Under the pieces are notes generated by a model. That model was not told the origin of the DNA and did no database searches. It was given only the letters and a program-made list of their open reading frames with translations. The translations under genes were made by a program, and so were the position numbers. Below, one piece after another: positions 6,931 to 14,154 of a stretch of DNA of 14,761 nucleotides; position 1 is the stretch's first letter; each line of letters begins with the position of its first letter. This stretch comes from Rhodanobacter sp. (GTDB lineage: Bacteria > Pseudomonadota > Gammaproteobacteria > Xanthomonadales > Rhodanobacteraceae), in assembly GCA_026193555.1 (NCBI GenBank), contig JAPHUU010000118.1, positions 1-14,761 on the forward strand, in the 5' to 3' direction.

Positions 6931-8316
6931 ATGTGGCGTCGTCTGAATACCCTGCAGGTGCGGCTGACCTTGCTGCTGGCCGTGGCTGGCATGGCCGGGG
7001 CGCTGATCTATGCCGCGGTCACGCAATGGCCGTTGCCGCAACTGCTGCACTGGATGCAAACCGACCTTGCGGTGTCGATCCGTGCGCCGATGCAGCTGGG
7101 CGTCTACGGTGGCCTGCTGGCCAGTGTGATCGTGCTGCTGCCGCTGGCCTTCTGGCTGGCTGGCCGGGTGATGACGCCGGTGAGCCGCCTGCTGCGAGCG
7201 CTGGAGGGCGCGGTGGCCAGCTACCGCGATGGCGATTTCAGTTTCTCGATCGCCGTCGACCGGCGTGACGAGCTGGGCGAATTGATCCGCATGCACAACG
7301 CGCTGGGCCAGACCCTGCGCGAGCAGCGCCAGCACCTGGTGCAACGCGAGCTGCTGCTCGACACGGTGGTGCAGAACACCCCGGTGGCGCTGGTGCTGAC
7401 CGACGCGGGCGGCCGTGTCGCTTATGCCAACATCGCCGCGCGGCATCTGTTCAACGAGGGCCGCAGCCTGCACGGACTGGCGTTTGCCGAGGTGCTGAAA
7501 GACGTGCCCGCAGCGCTGCGTCAGGCGGTGGAACGCGGCGAGGATGCCTTGCTCAGCTTCGAGATGGAGGGCAGCGAAGAAACCTTCCATCTGTCGCAGC
7601 GGGTGTTCCGCCTGCAGGGCAGGCCGCACCGGCTGCAGCTGTTCCGGCGCATGACGCGCGAGCTGTCGCGGCAGGAGGTGGCGACCTGGAAGCGGGTGAT
7701 CCGGGTAATCAGTCACGAGCTCAACAACTCGCTGGCGCCGATCTCCTCGCTCGCCCATTCCGGTGCCGAGCTGGCCCGCCGTGGCGATATCGATCGGCTG
7801 ACCGGCGTGTTCGCCACCATTGGTGAGCGGGCGCGTCATCTGCATGGCTTCATCGCCGGCTACGCCAGTTTCGCCAAGCTGCCGGCGCCGCAGCTGGTGG
7901 CCGTCGAGTGGGCGCCCTTTCTCGACGGCCTGGCGCTGCATTGCCGCTACCGCCTCGCTGCCCCCGCACCCGACCGGCCCGGTCGCTTCGATGCGACGCA
8001 GATCGAGCAGGTGCTGATCAACCTGCTCAAGAATGCGCACGAGTCGGGCAGCGCCGAGGACGAGGTGACCCTGTCCATCACCGAAGTGGGGCACGAACTG
8101 CGCATCGAAGTGGCTGATCGTGGCCCGGGCATGAGCGAGACCGTACTGGCGCAGGCGTTGCTGCCGTTCTACTCGACCAAGCGCTCCGGCACCGGGCTGG
8201 GCCTGGCGCTGGCGCGCGAGATTGCGGAGGCACATGGCGGTCGGGTGCTGCTGGCCAATCGCGAAGGCGGTGGGCTGCGGGTCAGCCTGCTGTTGCCGCA
8301 GGCAACGACGCGGTAA
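6931..8316 (+). CDS. Membrane sensor histidine kinase, NtrY-like, short extracytoplasmic loop
   Basis: A 461-residue kinase. ATG 6931 follows GGAG (6919-6922) and starts a normal membrane N-terminus (MWRRLNTLQVRLTLLLAVAG); the frame is open further upstream but without membrane character. Helices at about residues 12-30 and 58-78 enclose only ~27 extracytoplasmic residues. A HAMP region (about 79-130), a PAS-like domain (about 145-240, NTPVALVLTDAGGRVAYAN) and the H-box RVISHELNNSLAPIS with phosphoacceptor H262 follow. The ATPase domain has the N-box around N368 (INLLKNAHE), G1 at D396 (DRGPGM) and G2 GTGLGLALAREIAEAHGG. The HELNNSLAPI type of H-box is typical of NtrB/NtrY kinases that partner sigma-54 regulators, matching the gene before it. 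With so small a loop it probably senses in the membrane or through a partner protein. The 188 bases before it hold no gene. Confidence 0.93.
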   Translation: MWRRLNTLQVRLTLLLAVAGMAGALIYAAVTQWPLPQLLHWMQTDLAVSIRAPMQLGVYGGLLASVIVLLPLAFWLAGRVMTPVSRLLRALEGAVASYRDGDFSFSIAVDRRDELGELIRMHNALGQTLREQRQHLVQRELLLDTVVQNTPVALVLTDAGGRVAYANIAARHLFNEGRSLHGLAFAEVLKDVPAALRQAVERGEDALLSFEMEGSEETFHLSQRVFRLQGRPHRLQLFRRMTRELSRQEVATWKRVIRVISHELNNSLAPISSLAHSGAELARRGDIDRLTGVFATIGERARHLHGFIAGYASFAKLPAPQLVAVEWAPFLDGLALHCRYRLAAPAPDRPGRFDATQIEQVLINLLKNAHESGSAEDEVTLSITEVGHELRIEVADRGPGMSETVLAQALLPFYSTKRSGTGLGLALAREIAEAHGGRVLLANREGGGLRVSLLLPQATTR

Positions 8317-8374
8317 CCGCCCTGCAGCCCGGGCTCGCCTATACTCGGCACTTCATATGGAAGGGAGATAGGCA

Positions 8375-9316
8375 ATGGGACAGATTCTCGCGCTGGTCAT
8401 CGTGTTCGTCGTCATCGTCGGCGTGGCCAAGCTGGTGCGCATCGTGCCGCAGGGTTTCGAATGGACGGTGGAGACGTTCGGCAAGTACACCAGCACCTTG
8501 AGCCCCGGCCTGCATCTTCTGGTTCCGATCTACCAGGCGGTCGGGCGCAAGATCAACATGATGGAGCAGGTGCTGGATGTCCCGTCGCAGGACGTGATCA
8601 CCAAGGACAACGCGGTGGTGCGGGTGGACGGCGTGGTGTTCTACCAGGTGCTTGATGCGTCCAAGGCAGCCTATGAGGTGTCCAACCTGGAGCAGGCCTC
8701 GCTGGCGCTGGTGATGACCAATATCCGTACCGTGCTCGGCTCGATGGATCTGGACGAGTCGCTGAGCCAGCGCGACGCGATCAACGCGAAGTTGCTCAAG
8801 GTCGTCGACGAGGCGACCCATCCGTGGGGCGTCAAGGTCAACCGCATCGAGATCAAGGACATTGCGCCGCCGCGCGACCTGATCGACGCGATGGCGCGAC
8901 AGATGAAGGCCGAGCGCGAGAAGCGCGCCAACATCCTCGACGCCGAGGGCTTCCGCCAGGCGGCGATCCTCAAGGCCGAGGGCGAGAAGCAGTCGGTGAT
9001 CCTGGCCGCCGAAGGCGAGAAGGAGGCGGCGTTCCGCGCGGCCGAGGCGCGCGAGCGTTCGGCCCAGGCCGAGGCGAAGGCGACCACGATGGTTTCGGAC
9101 GCGATCAGCGGCGGCAACGTCAATGCGCTGAACTACTTCGTCGCCAACAACTACGTCGAGGCACTGAAGGAAATGGCCAAGTCGCCGAACCAGAAAATGC
9201 TGCTGCTGCCGATCGAGGCCACCGGCATTCTCGGCTCGCTGGCCGGCATCGCCGAACTGGCGAAGGAATCGTTGGGCCAGCAGAAGTCGGTGGCGGTACA
9301 GCCGCCGCTGCGCTGA
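8375..9316 (+). CDS. qmcA: SPFH/stomatin-like membrane protein QmcA
   Basis: A 313-residue protein with a strong ribosome site (AAGGGAG, 8361-8367) before ATG 8375. One N-terminal membrane helix (residues about 3-20, ILALVIVFVVIVGVAKLV) is followed by the SPFH/band-7 domain (IVPQGFEWTVETFGKYT, INMMEQVLDVPSQDVITKDNA, NIRTVLGSMDLDESLSQRD). An alanine/glutamate-rich coiled coil with repeated AEGEK units lies at about 185-245, and a conserved C-terminal part contains NYFVANNYVEALKEMA. Blocks such as INMMEQVLD and MTNIRTVLGSM match E. coli QmcA (YbbK). Such proteins form large oligomers and membrane microdomains, and some influence membrane proteases. It heads a run with an NfeD protein, the usual SPFH partner. 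A TATACT at 8340-8345 could be a -10 element, but no good -35 lies at the right distance. Confidence 0.93.
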   Translation: MGQILALVIVFVVIVGVAKLVRIVPQGFEWTVETFGKYTSTLSPGLHLLVPIYQAVGRKINMMEQVLDVPSQDVITKDNAVVRVDGVVFYQVLDASKAAYEVSNLEQASLALVMTNIRTVLGSMDLDESLSQRDAINAKLLKVVDEATHPWGVKVNRIEIKDIAPPRDLIDAMARQMKAEREKRANILDAEGFRQAAILKAEGEKQSVILAAEGEKEAAFRAAEARERSAQAEAKATTMVSDAISGGNVNALNYFVANNYVEALKEMAKSPNQKMLLLPIEATGILGSLAGIAELAKESLGQQKSVAVQPPLR

Positions 9317-9335
9317 AGCGGGAGTCGTCGCCATC

Positions 9336-9782
9336 ATGTGGGAACTCTCTACGCATTATCTGTGGTGGATCCTGGCGCTGCTCTTGATCGCCGGCGAGAT
9401 CCTTCTGCCAGGCTATTTCCTGATCTGGATCGGGCTGGCAGCCGCAGCGATGGGCGTGCTGCTGTGGCTGCTGCCGCCGATTGGCATGCTGGCGCAGGCG
9501 GTGCTGTTCGCCCTGCTGGCGTTTGCCGCCTGCGTCGCCTATGCACGCCTGCTGCGACCGCGGCTGGAGCGCACTGAGCCGGGTCACGAGCGACTGAATC
9601 GGCGTGCCGAGCAGATGATCGGCCAGCGTTACGAGCTGGTCGAGCCGATCGTCAATGGTCGTGGCAAGGCCCGTGTCGGCGACGGCCAGTGGCTGGTCAG
9701 CGGGCCGGACCTGCCGCTGGGCAGCACGGTGGAAGTGATCGCCGTCGATGGCACCACGCTGAAGGTGCGCGCGTCGGCATGA
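9336..9782 (+). CDS. Short NfeD-family membrane protein (YbbJ-like)
   Basis: A 148-residue protein 19 bases after the SPFH gene, with GGGAG (9320-9324) before ATG 9336. Residues 8-75 are strongly hydrophobic and hold two or three helices (WWILALLLIAGEILLPGYFLI is diagnostic for the family, including the E-x-x-x-P-G part). Residues from about 90 on form the small soluble OB-fold domain (IGQRYELVEPIVNGRGKARVGDGQW...LPLGSTVEVIAVDGTTL). It lacks the long N-terminal protease domain of full-length NfeD, so it is the short type paired with QmcA-like SPFH proteins. It probably helps assemble or anchor the SPFH oligomer. Its stop codon overlaps the start of the next gene (ATGA, 9779-9782). Confidence 0.92.
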   Translation: MWELSTHYLWWILALLLIAGEILLPGYFLIWIGLAAAAMGVLLWLLPPIGMLAQAVLFALLAFAACVAYARLLRPRLERTEPGHERLNRRAEQMIGQRYELVEPIVNGRGKARVGDGQWLVSGPDLPLGSTVEVIAVDGTTLKVRASA

Positions 9783-11056
9783 GCGAGCAACCTGTCGTCT
9801 ACCAGCCGTTCGCCACGGCCGCACTGACGACGCGCATCGCGTTCCTGCTGGAACTGGCGCGGCGCCTGCATCAGTACGGCACCACCGCGCCGCGGCTGGA
9901 GATGGCGGTCGCCGGCGTGGCGCAACGGATGGGGCTGGCCGCCGATGTGTGGTCAAGCCCGACCGCGATCATCATCTCGTTTTCCGATCTGGCCCAGGGC
10001 GAGGAGGGTGTGGCGCAGAGTACCCAGGTGATGCGGCTGGCGCCGGGTGACGTGAATCTGGCACGGCTGTGCGAGGCCGACCACATCGCCGACCAGGTGA
10101 TTTCCGGTGACCTGGATCTGCGCGAGGGCTTCCACCGCCTGCGCACGCTGAGCCGACCCGAGAGTCGACGCGCACAGGCGGCGGTGATCGCCAGTTACGG
10201 GCTGTCGGCCGCCGCCGTCGTGGCCCTGTTCCTGCACAGCTCGTGGCCGGATCTGCTGACCGCCTGTCTGATCGGCTTGGTCATCGGCACCATCACCATA
10301 CTCGCCGGCAGTCGGCCGCGGCTGGCGATTGCCAGCGAGGCAGTCTGTGCGATGGTCGCCACCACCATCGCGATCATGGTCAGCGCATTCGTGGTGCCGC
10401 TGGCGATCAAGGCGGTGGTGCTGGCCAGCCTGATCGTGCTGATTCCCGGCATGTCGCTGACCACCGCGGTACGCGAGCTGTCCAGCCAGCATCTGGTGTC
10501 CGGCGTGGCGCGCACCGGTGGCGCGGTGACCACCCTGCTCAAGCTCACCTTCGGCACGGTGGCGGCAACCCAGTTGTGTGCCGCCGCCGGTATCCAGGCG
10601 CGCGACTATGCGTTGCCACCGTTGCCGAGCTGGGTGGACTATCCCACCCTGCTGCTGGGCGCCTTCGGCTTTGCCATCCTGTTCCGTGCGGCACGCCGCG
10701 ACTGGCTGGTAGTGATGGGGGCGGTGATCGTGGGCTATCTGGCCACGCGGTGGGGTGGTCAGATATCGGGTGCGGTGCCGGCTGCGCCGTTCGGTGTGTT
10801 TCTCGGCGGTTTCCTGCTGAGTGCGCTGGCCAATTTCTATGCGCGTTATGCCAAGCGACCCGGTGCGGTGATCCGCGAACCGGGCATCATCCTGCTGGTG
10901 CCGGGCAGCGTCGGATTCCGCAGCATGTCCTTTCTCCTCGATCGCGATACGGAGCTTGGCCTCAACGCCGGCCTGCTGTTGCTGACCTTGCTGGTGTCGC
11001 TGGTGGCGGGATTGATGTTCGGCGAATTGCTCGTTTCGCCCCGCAGGTCGCTCTGA
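9779..11056 (+). CDS. ThrE-type threonine/serine exporter family protein, two-domain
   Basis: A 425-residue membrane protein. ATG 9779 overlaps the nfeD-like stop (ATGA), which suggests translational coupling; the frame extends upstream but inside the NfeD gene. The N-terminal soluble part (about 1-135) has the ThrE/DUF1212 signature (GTTAPRLEMAVAGVAQRMGL, SPTAIIISFSD). It is followed by about ten hydrophobic segments from residue ~138 (YGLSAAAVVALFLHS) to the C-terminus. These cover the rest of the DUF1212 domain and a ThrE_2/DUF3815-like half (EPGIILLVPGSVGFRSMSF near the end). Both halves are thus fused in one chain, as in Corynebacterium ThrE, while many bacteria split them. The family exports threonine and serine with the proton gradient; the substrate here is inferred. 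It ends the operon 42 bases before a strong terminator. Confidence 0.88.
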   Translation: MSEQPVVYQPFATAALTTRIAFLLELARRLHQYGTTAPRLEMAVAGVAQRMGLAADVWSSPTAIIISFSDLAQGEEGVAQSTQVMRLAPGDVNLARLCEADHIADQVISGDLDLREGFHRLRTLSRPESRRAQAAVIASYGLSAAAVVALFLHSSWPDLLTACLIGLVIGTITILAGSRPRLAIASEAVCAMVATTIAIMVSAFVVPLAIKAVVLASLIVLIPGMSLTTAVRELSSQHLVSGVARTGGAVTTLLKLTFGTVAATQLCAAAGIQARDYALPPLPSWVDYPTLLLGAFGFAILFRAARRDWLVVMGAVIVGYLATRWGGQISGAVPAAPFGVFLGGFLLSALANFYARYAKRPGAVIREPGIILLVPGSVGFRSMSFLLDRDTELGLNAGLLLLTLLVSLVAGLMFGELLVSPRRSL

Positions 11057-11098
11057 GCCGTCTGCGTCAGCGCAAGCCGGCAAGGTGATGGAAAAAGG

Positions 11099-11125
11099 AA
11101 ACGCCGGCGTGAGGCCGGCGTTTTT
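11099..11125. terminator. Bidirectional intrinsic terminator between convergent genes
   Basis: AAACGCCGGC-GTGAG-GCCGGCGTTT is a perfect 10-bp stem with a 5-base loop. It ends in TTTTT (11121-11125) on the + strand. On the minus strand it is followed by TTTCCTTTTTCC, so it can stop both the exporter transcript and that of the H-NS-family gene. Confidence 0.93.
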
Positions 11126-11153
11126 CATCGGAGCGAAAGCTGGACTGACGCTG

Positions 11154-11477
11154 TCAGATCAGCAGATCCTTTTCCTTCTTGCCGGCTTTCAATGCATCGC
11201 TGAACCAGTGCGGACGCTTGCCGCGGCCGGACCAGGTCTGTGCAGGATTGGCCGGATTGCGGTATTTCGGTGCCACCGGCGTACCGCTGCGCTTGGCCTT
11301 GCCGCGCGCCTGGCCGAAGATGTCCTCGAAGGCATAACCTTCGGCCTTGATCAGCGCGTTGATCTTGTCGCGCAGCTTGACTACCTTTTCCTTGCGCAGT
11401 TCGCTCTGGCGCATCTGCGCCTTGTTGATCAGGTCATTAAGTTGGGTGTGATTGAGATTCTTGATATCGACGGCCAT
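11154..11477 (-). CDS. H-NS-family nucleoid protein
   Basis: A 107-residue DNA-binding protein. The start at 11477 (MAVDIKNLNHTQ) has GGGAG seven bases upstream; a longer frame upstream (22 more residues) has no comparable ribosome site. Residues 8-45 form a charged coiled-coil oligomerisation region (LNDLINKAQMRQSELRKEK). The C-terminal DNA-binding domain has KYRNPANPAQTWSGRGKRPHW (71-91), the classic H-NS core, with R85-G86-K87-R88-P89 as the minor-groove (AT-hook-like) loop. It is the short type found in xanthomonads and beta-proteobacteria. It should silence AT-rich and horizontally acquired DNA. Its own upstream region is visibly more AT-rich than the rest of the window, consistent with autoregulation (inference). 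It is transcribed in the same direction as proS, but terminators lie between them. Confidence 0.93.
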   Translation of the reverse strand: MAVDIKNLNHTQLNDLINKAQMRQSELRKEKVVKLRDKINALIKAEGYAFEDIFGQARGKAKRSGTPVAPKYRNPANPAQTWSGRGKRPHWFSDALKAGKKEKDLLI

Positions 11478-11565
11478 GATTGACTCCCGGGTGAGGGTCG
11501 GTGAATAAGCTGCCCGGCTATTATTGGGGATAACACCAGGCACAATGAAACGAGTTCCAGTGCGG

Positions 11566-11595
11566 ATTCTCGCTTATTGGCGGAACGCTTGTAAA
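11566..11595 (-). promoter_or_regulatory. Possible promoter of the H-NS-family gene
   Basis: On the minus strand TTTACA (11590-11595) and GAGAAT (11566-11571) are 18 bases apart and match the sigma-70 hexamers at 5/6 and 4/6 positions. They would give a leader of about 80 bases. Other weak hexamer pairs exist in this AT-rich region, so this is only the best candidate by eye. Confidence 0.25.
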
Positions 11596-11600
11596 GCGTT
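11584..11600. promoter_or_regulatory. Perfect dyad, possible operator
   Basis: AACGCTT-GTA-AAGCGTT is a perfect 7-bp inverted repeat with a 3-base centre. It overlaps the candidate -35 of the H-NS-gene promoter, where a dimeric regulator could act. The centre is short for an RNA hairpin, so a DNA-binding site is more likely. The binding protein is unknown. Confidence 0.4.
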
Positions 11601-11670
11601 GAAGCTGGTGTGAACTCTGCCTGCGAGGTGGTTGCAATTGATTCCGTATCATCTTAATGCGAAATTGGCG

Positions 11671-11685
11671 CGCCGACCGTCGGCG
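11671..11685. other. GC-rich dyad CGCCGAC-C-GTCGGCG
   Basis: A perfect 7-bp inverted repeat around a single base in an otherwise AT-rich spacer. It could be a protein site or the stem of a hairpin with fewer pairs (CGCCG-ACCGT-CGGCG). No U-tract follows on either strand. Function unknown. Confidence 0.35.
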
Positions 11686-11706
11686 GCAGTACTTCGAATC
11701 ACGCAT

Positions 11707-11738
11707 ATTGAAACGGCCGCAATTACGGCCGTTTCAAT
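11707..11738. terminator. Long perfect hairpin downstream of proS
   Basis: ATTGAAACGGCCG-CAATTA-CGGCCGTTTCAAT is a perfect 13-bp stem with a 6-base loop. The GC core followed by TTTCAAT on each strand resembles a bidirectional intrinsic terminator with a poor U-tract. It would back up the weaker proS terminator just before it, and shields the H-NS-gene promoter region from read-through. Confidence 0.6.
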
Positions 11739-11742
11739 TATC

Positions 11743-11769
11743 AAAAAAACCGATTCAGCACGACTGAAT
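11743..11769 (-). terminator. Weak intrinsic terminator of proS
   Basis: Read on the minus strand, ATTCAG-TCGTG-CTGAAT forms a 6-bp stem 17 bases after the proS stop, followed after CGG by seven T (complement of 11743-11749). The stem is AT-rich and short, but the U-run is good. Confidence 0.55.
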
Positions 11770-11786
11770 GGATTGGACCGACGCTT

Positions 11787-13484
11787 TCAGCCCAGCAGTC
11801 CCAGCAGCTCGTCGTGGCTGATTGCACGGCTTTCGGCATCCTGCCTCGCGCGATATTCCAGCGTGCCGGCTGCCAGGCCACGTTCACTGACCACTACGCG
11901 ATGCGGAATGCCGATCAACTCCATATCCGCGAACATGCCACCCGGGCGAAGCCCTCGGTCGTCCAGCACCGCCTCGATGCCACCCTCGATCAGCGACTGA
12001 TACAGCGCCTCACCCGCCGCACTGACCTCCGGTGCATTGCGCGGATTGATCATGCATACGGCGATCCGCCATGGCGCCATGGCCTCGGGCCAGATGATGC
12101 CGGCGGCATCGTGGCGCTGTTCGATAGCCGCCGCCACGATGCGGCTGACGCCGATGCCGTAGCAACCCATGGTCATCACCTGAGCCTTGCCCTGGTCATC
12201 CACCACGGTGGCCTTCAGCGCCTCGGCGTATTGCTGGCCAAGCTGGAACACATGTCCAACCTCGATGCCGCGCGCAATGTGCAGGATCCCGTGGCCGTCC
12301 GGTGAATGGTCGCCTTCGACCACATTGCGCAGGTCGGCGATCCGGGTGAGGCGTGCATCGCGACCCCAGTTCGTGCCGATGTAGTGACTGCCGTCGGCAT
12401 TGCCGCCGCAGACAAAATCAGCGAGCACCGCCGCATCGCGATCGACGATGACCGGAATCGATGGCGGCAGGCCCGCAGGACCGATAAAGCCGGGGCGGGT
12501 ACCGGTGGCGGCGAGGATTTCGTCTTCGCTGGCCAGCGCCGATTCGCCCGGCAATTCGTCAAGCTTGCCGGCCTTGACCAGATTGATCTCGTGATCGCCG
12601 CGCACGCACAGCGCCACCAGTCCGCCGTTGCCACGCACCAGCAGGGTTTTTACGCACTGTTGCGGCGATACCCCAAGAAAACCGGCGACATCCTCGATGG
12701 TCTTCTGGCTGGGCGTATCGACCTTGCTGAAAACGGCAGTAGCTGCGGGGCGTTCCATGGTTGGCGCCAGCGCTTCGGCCTTCTCGATATTCGCGGCGTA
12801 ATCGGAGCCATCGGAGAATACGATGGCATCTTCACCGGAGTCGGCCAGAACCTGGAATTCATGGCTGGCATTGCCGCCGATAGCACCGGTATCCGCCTGC
12901 ACCGCGCGAAAGCTCAACCCGAGCCGGGTGAAAATGCGCGTGTAGGTCTGGTACATCACTTGATAGGTTTCCGCCAGCGATTCCTGGGTGAGATGAAAGG
13001 AATAGGCATCCTTCATCAGGAATTCGCGCGCGCGCATCACGCCGAAGCGCGGGCGGATCTCGTCACGGAACTTGGTCTGGATCTGGTAGAAATTGACCGG
13101 CAGCTGCTTGTAGCTCTTGAGCTCATTGCGGGCAAAGTCGGTAATCACTTCCTCGTGGGTCGGGCCGTAGCAGAATTCCTGCTGCTTGCGATCCTTGATC
13201 TTCAGCAGCTGTCCGCCGAATTTCTCCCAGCGGCCGGTTTCATCCCACAGTTCCCTGGGCTGGATCGAGGGCATCAGCATCTCGATCGCGCCGGCACGAT
13301 TCATTTCCTCGCGCACGATATTTTCCACCTTGCGCAGCACGCGCAGGCCCAGCGGGCTCCAGGTGTACAGGCCGGAGGCAAGCTTGCGGATCATGCCGGC
13401 ACGCAGCATCAGCCGATGGCTGGCGATTTCGGCGTCGGCGGGGACTTCCTTGACGGTGGCCAGATGGAATTGGCTGAGGCGCAT
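11787..13484 (-). CDS. proS: Prolyl-tRNA synthetase, bacterial type with editing domain
   Basis: A 565-residue cytoplasmic class II enzyme that charges tRNA-Pro with proline. The start at 13484 ([19 protein letters not shown]) was chosen because it aligns with E. coli ProS (MRTSQYLLSTLKETPADAE); the frame extends 17 codons upstream without family similarity. The ribosome site is weak (CGGAA). Motif 1 region about 60-80; catalytic TxE in GPTHEEV (107-113); motif 2 [21 protein letters not shown] (139-159); motif 3 [18 protein letters not shown] before the anticodon-binding domain. Between motifs 2 and 3 lies the ~180-residue editing (INS) domain that removes mischarged alanine, including QCVKTLLV, whose lysine corresponds to the known specificity lysine. 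Length is normal and the C-terminus complete. It ends at two hairpins. Housekeeping gene. Confidence 0.97.
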   Translation of the reverse strand: MRLSQFHLATVKEVPADAEIASHRLMLRAGMIRKLASGLYTWSPLGLRVLRKVENIVREEMNRAGAIEMLMPSIQPRELWDETGRWEKFGGQLLKIKDRKQQEFCYGPTHEEVITDFARNELKSYKQLPVNFYQIQTKFRDEIRPRFGVMRAREFLMKDAYSFHLTQESLAETYQVMYQTYTRIFTRLGLSFRAVQADTGAIGGNASHEFQVLADSGEDAIVFSDGSDYAANIEKAEALAPTMERPAATAVFSKVDTPSQKTIEDVAGFLGVSPQQCVKTLLVRGNGGLVALCVRGDHEINLVKAGKLDELPGESALASEDEILAATGTRPGFIGPAGLPPSIPVIVDRDAAVLADFVCGGNADGSHYIGTNWGRDARLTRIADLRNVVEGDHSPDGHGILHIARGIEVGHVFQLGQQYAEALKATVVDDQGKAQVMTMGCYGIGVSRIVAAAIEQRHDAAGIIWPEAMAPWRIAVCMINPRNAPEVSAAGEALYQSLIEGGIEAVLDDRGLRPGGMFADMELIGIPHRVVVSERGLAAGTLEYRARQDAESRAISHDELLGLLG

Positions 13485-13570
13485 GCGGGTGATTCCGGCG
13501 GGTTGAAGACGGGCATTGTAGCGGCCTGCCGTCACTGCCGACGATCACCATGGTGCCGGGGTGCGAGCGC

Positions 13571-13594
13571 CGGGCGCCGCCGCGCCGGCGCCTG
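13571..13594 (-). other. GC-rich hairpin after the DUF4124 gene
   Basis: GGCGCCG-CCGCGC-CGGCGCC (13573-13592) is a perfect 7-bp stem, extended by a G-T and a C-G pair. It lies just beyond the DUF4124 stop. No T-run follows in the minus direction, so it is a stability element or a factor-dependent terminator rather than a standard intrinsic one. Confidence 0.45.
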
Positions 13595-13600
13595 CGGATA

Positions 13601-14038
13601 TTACTGCCCGGACTGACAATACTGCTGGTACTGGGCTTGGGCAGCGGCGGTCTGCTGCTTGCGCTGTTCGGCACCGAGCGCGACCGCCTTGCCGTTCTGT
13701 TGCATGACGACCGGGCCGCTGCCCTGCAGCGCCGCGAGATTGGCCTTGAGCGAATCGCACAGCTTGCTGCGATTTCCCGGGGTGTCCGCTACCGGGACAG
13801 GGGGCTTGGCACTCGACTCGGCAGCGTCCTCGTCGCTGCTTCGAGGGGTGGGCGCAACCAGTGGCGCCGCCGTGCCGGTGGTCTTGACCAGTTCGAACTT
13901 GATGCCCGGGGCCGGTCGCTGCTGTGCGTAGTGCACGGTGCCGTGGGCATCGGTCCACTTGTAAACCTGGTTGGAAACCTGGGCGGTGGCGAGCGGGGCC
14001 AGCAACAGCAGCGCCATGGCGATCAGCAGACGGGGCAT
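13601..14038 (-). CDS. Secreted DUF4124-domain protein
   Basis: A 145-residue envelope protein of unknown function. The start at 14038 has GGAG six bases upstream and gives a clear signal peptide (MPRLLIAMALLLLAPLATA, cleavage before Q20); an alternative start 13 codons upstream would spoil it. Residues about 20-45 are a DUF4124 domain (QVYKWTDAHGTVHYAQQRPA), a small beta-rich unit frequent in xanthomonads and other gammaproteobacteria. A proline/serine-rich linker and a Q/A-rich C-terminal region with two cysteines (in KLCDSL and YQQYCQSG) that might pair follow. No membrane segment beyond the signal. It lies 116 bases before proS on the same strand and is divergent from pssA. Periplasmic location is inferred from the signal. 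Confidence 0.88.
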   Translation of the reverse strand: MPRLLIAMALLLLAPLATAQVSNQVYKWTDAHGTVHYAQQRPAPGIKFELVKTTGTAAPLVAPTPRSSDEDAAESSAKPPVPVADTPGNRSKLCDSLKANLAALQGSGPVVMQQNGKAVALGAEQRKQQTAAAQAQYQQYCQSGQ

Positions 14039-14052
14039 AGCGTTCTCCGAGA

Positions 14053-14068
14053 GGGTAATTGGGTAATT
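14053..14068. repeat. Tandem octamer GGGTAATT x2 in the divergent region
   Basis: Two adjacent perfect copies of GGGTAATT, 15 bases upstream of the DUF4124 start, in the 116-base region between that gene and pssA. It may be part of a promoter or a binding site, or chance. The pssA side of the region has a TACACT (14123-14128) that could be a -10, without a convincing -35. Confidence 0.4.
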
Positions 14069-14154
14069 CTGGGGCATCCCTTGGTATCACTCCAGCGTTC
14101 CGGACTCAAGCAGTCGATGGTTTACACTGAGTGCATCCCGTCACGGAATGATTC

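Larger units (their letters stand above)
11478..11786. other. 309-base noncoding region between proS and the H-NS-family gene
   Basis: No credible gene was found here; reading frames are short and lack good ribosome sites. It holds, read from proS towards the H-NS gene, a weak intrinsic terminator, a 13-bp hairpin, a dyad at 11671-11685, a dyad at 11584-11600 and the H-NS-gene leader. It is clearly richer in A+T than the surrounding coding DNA. Confidence 0.7.
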
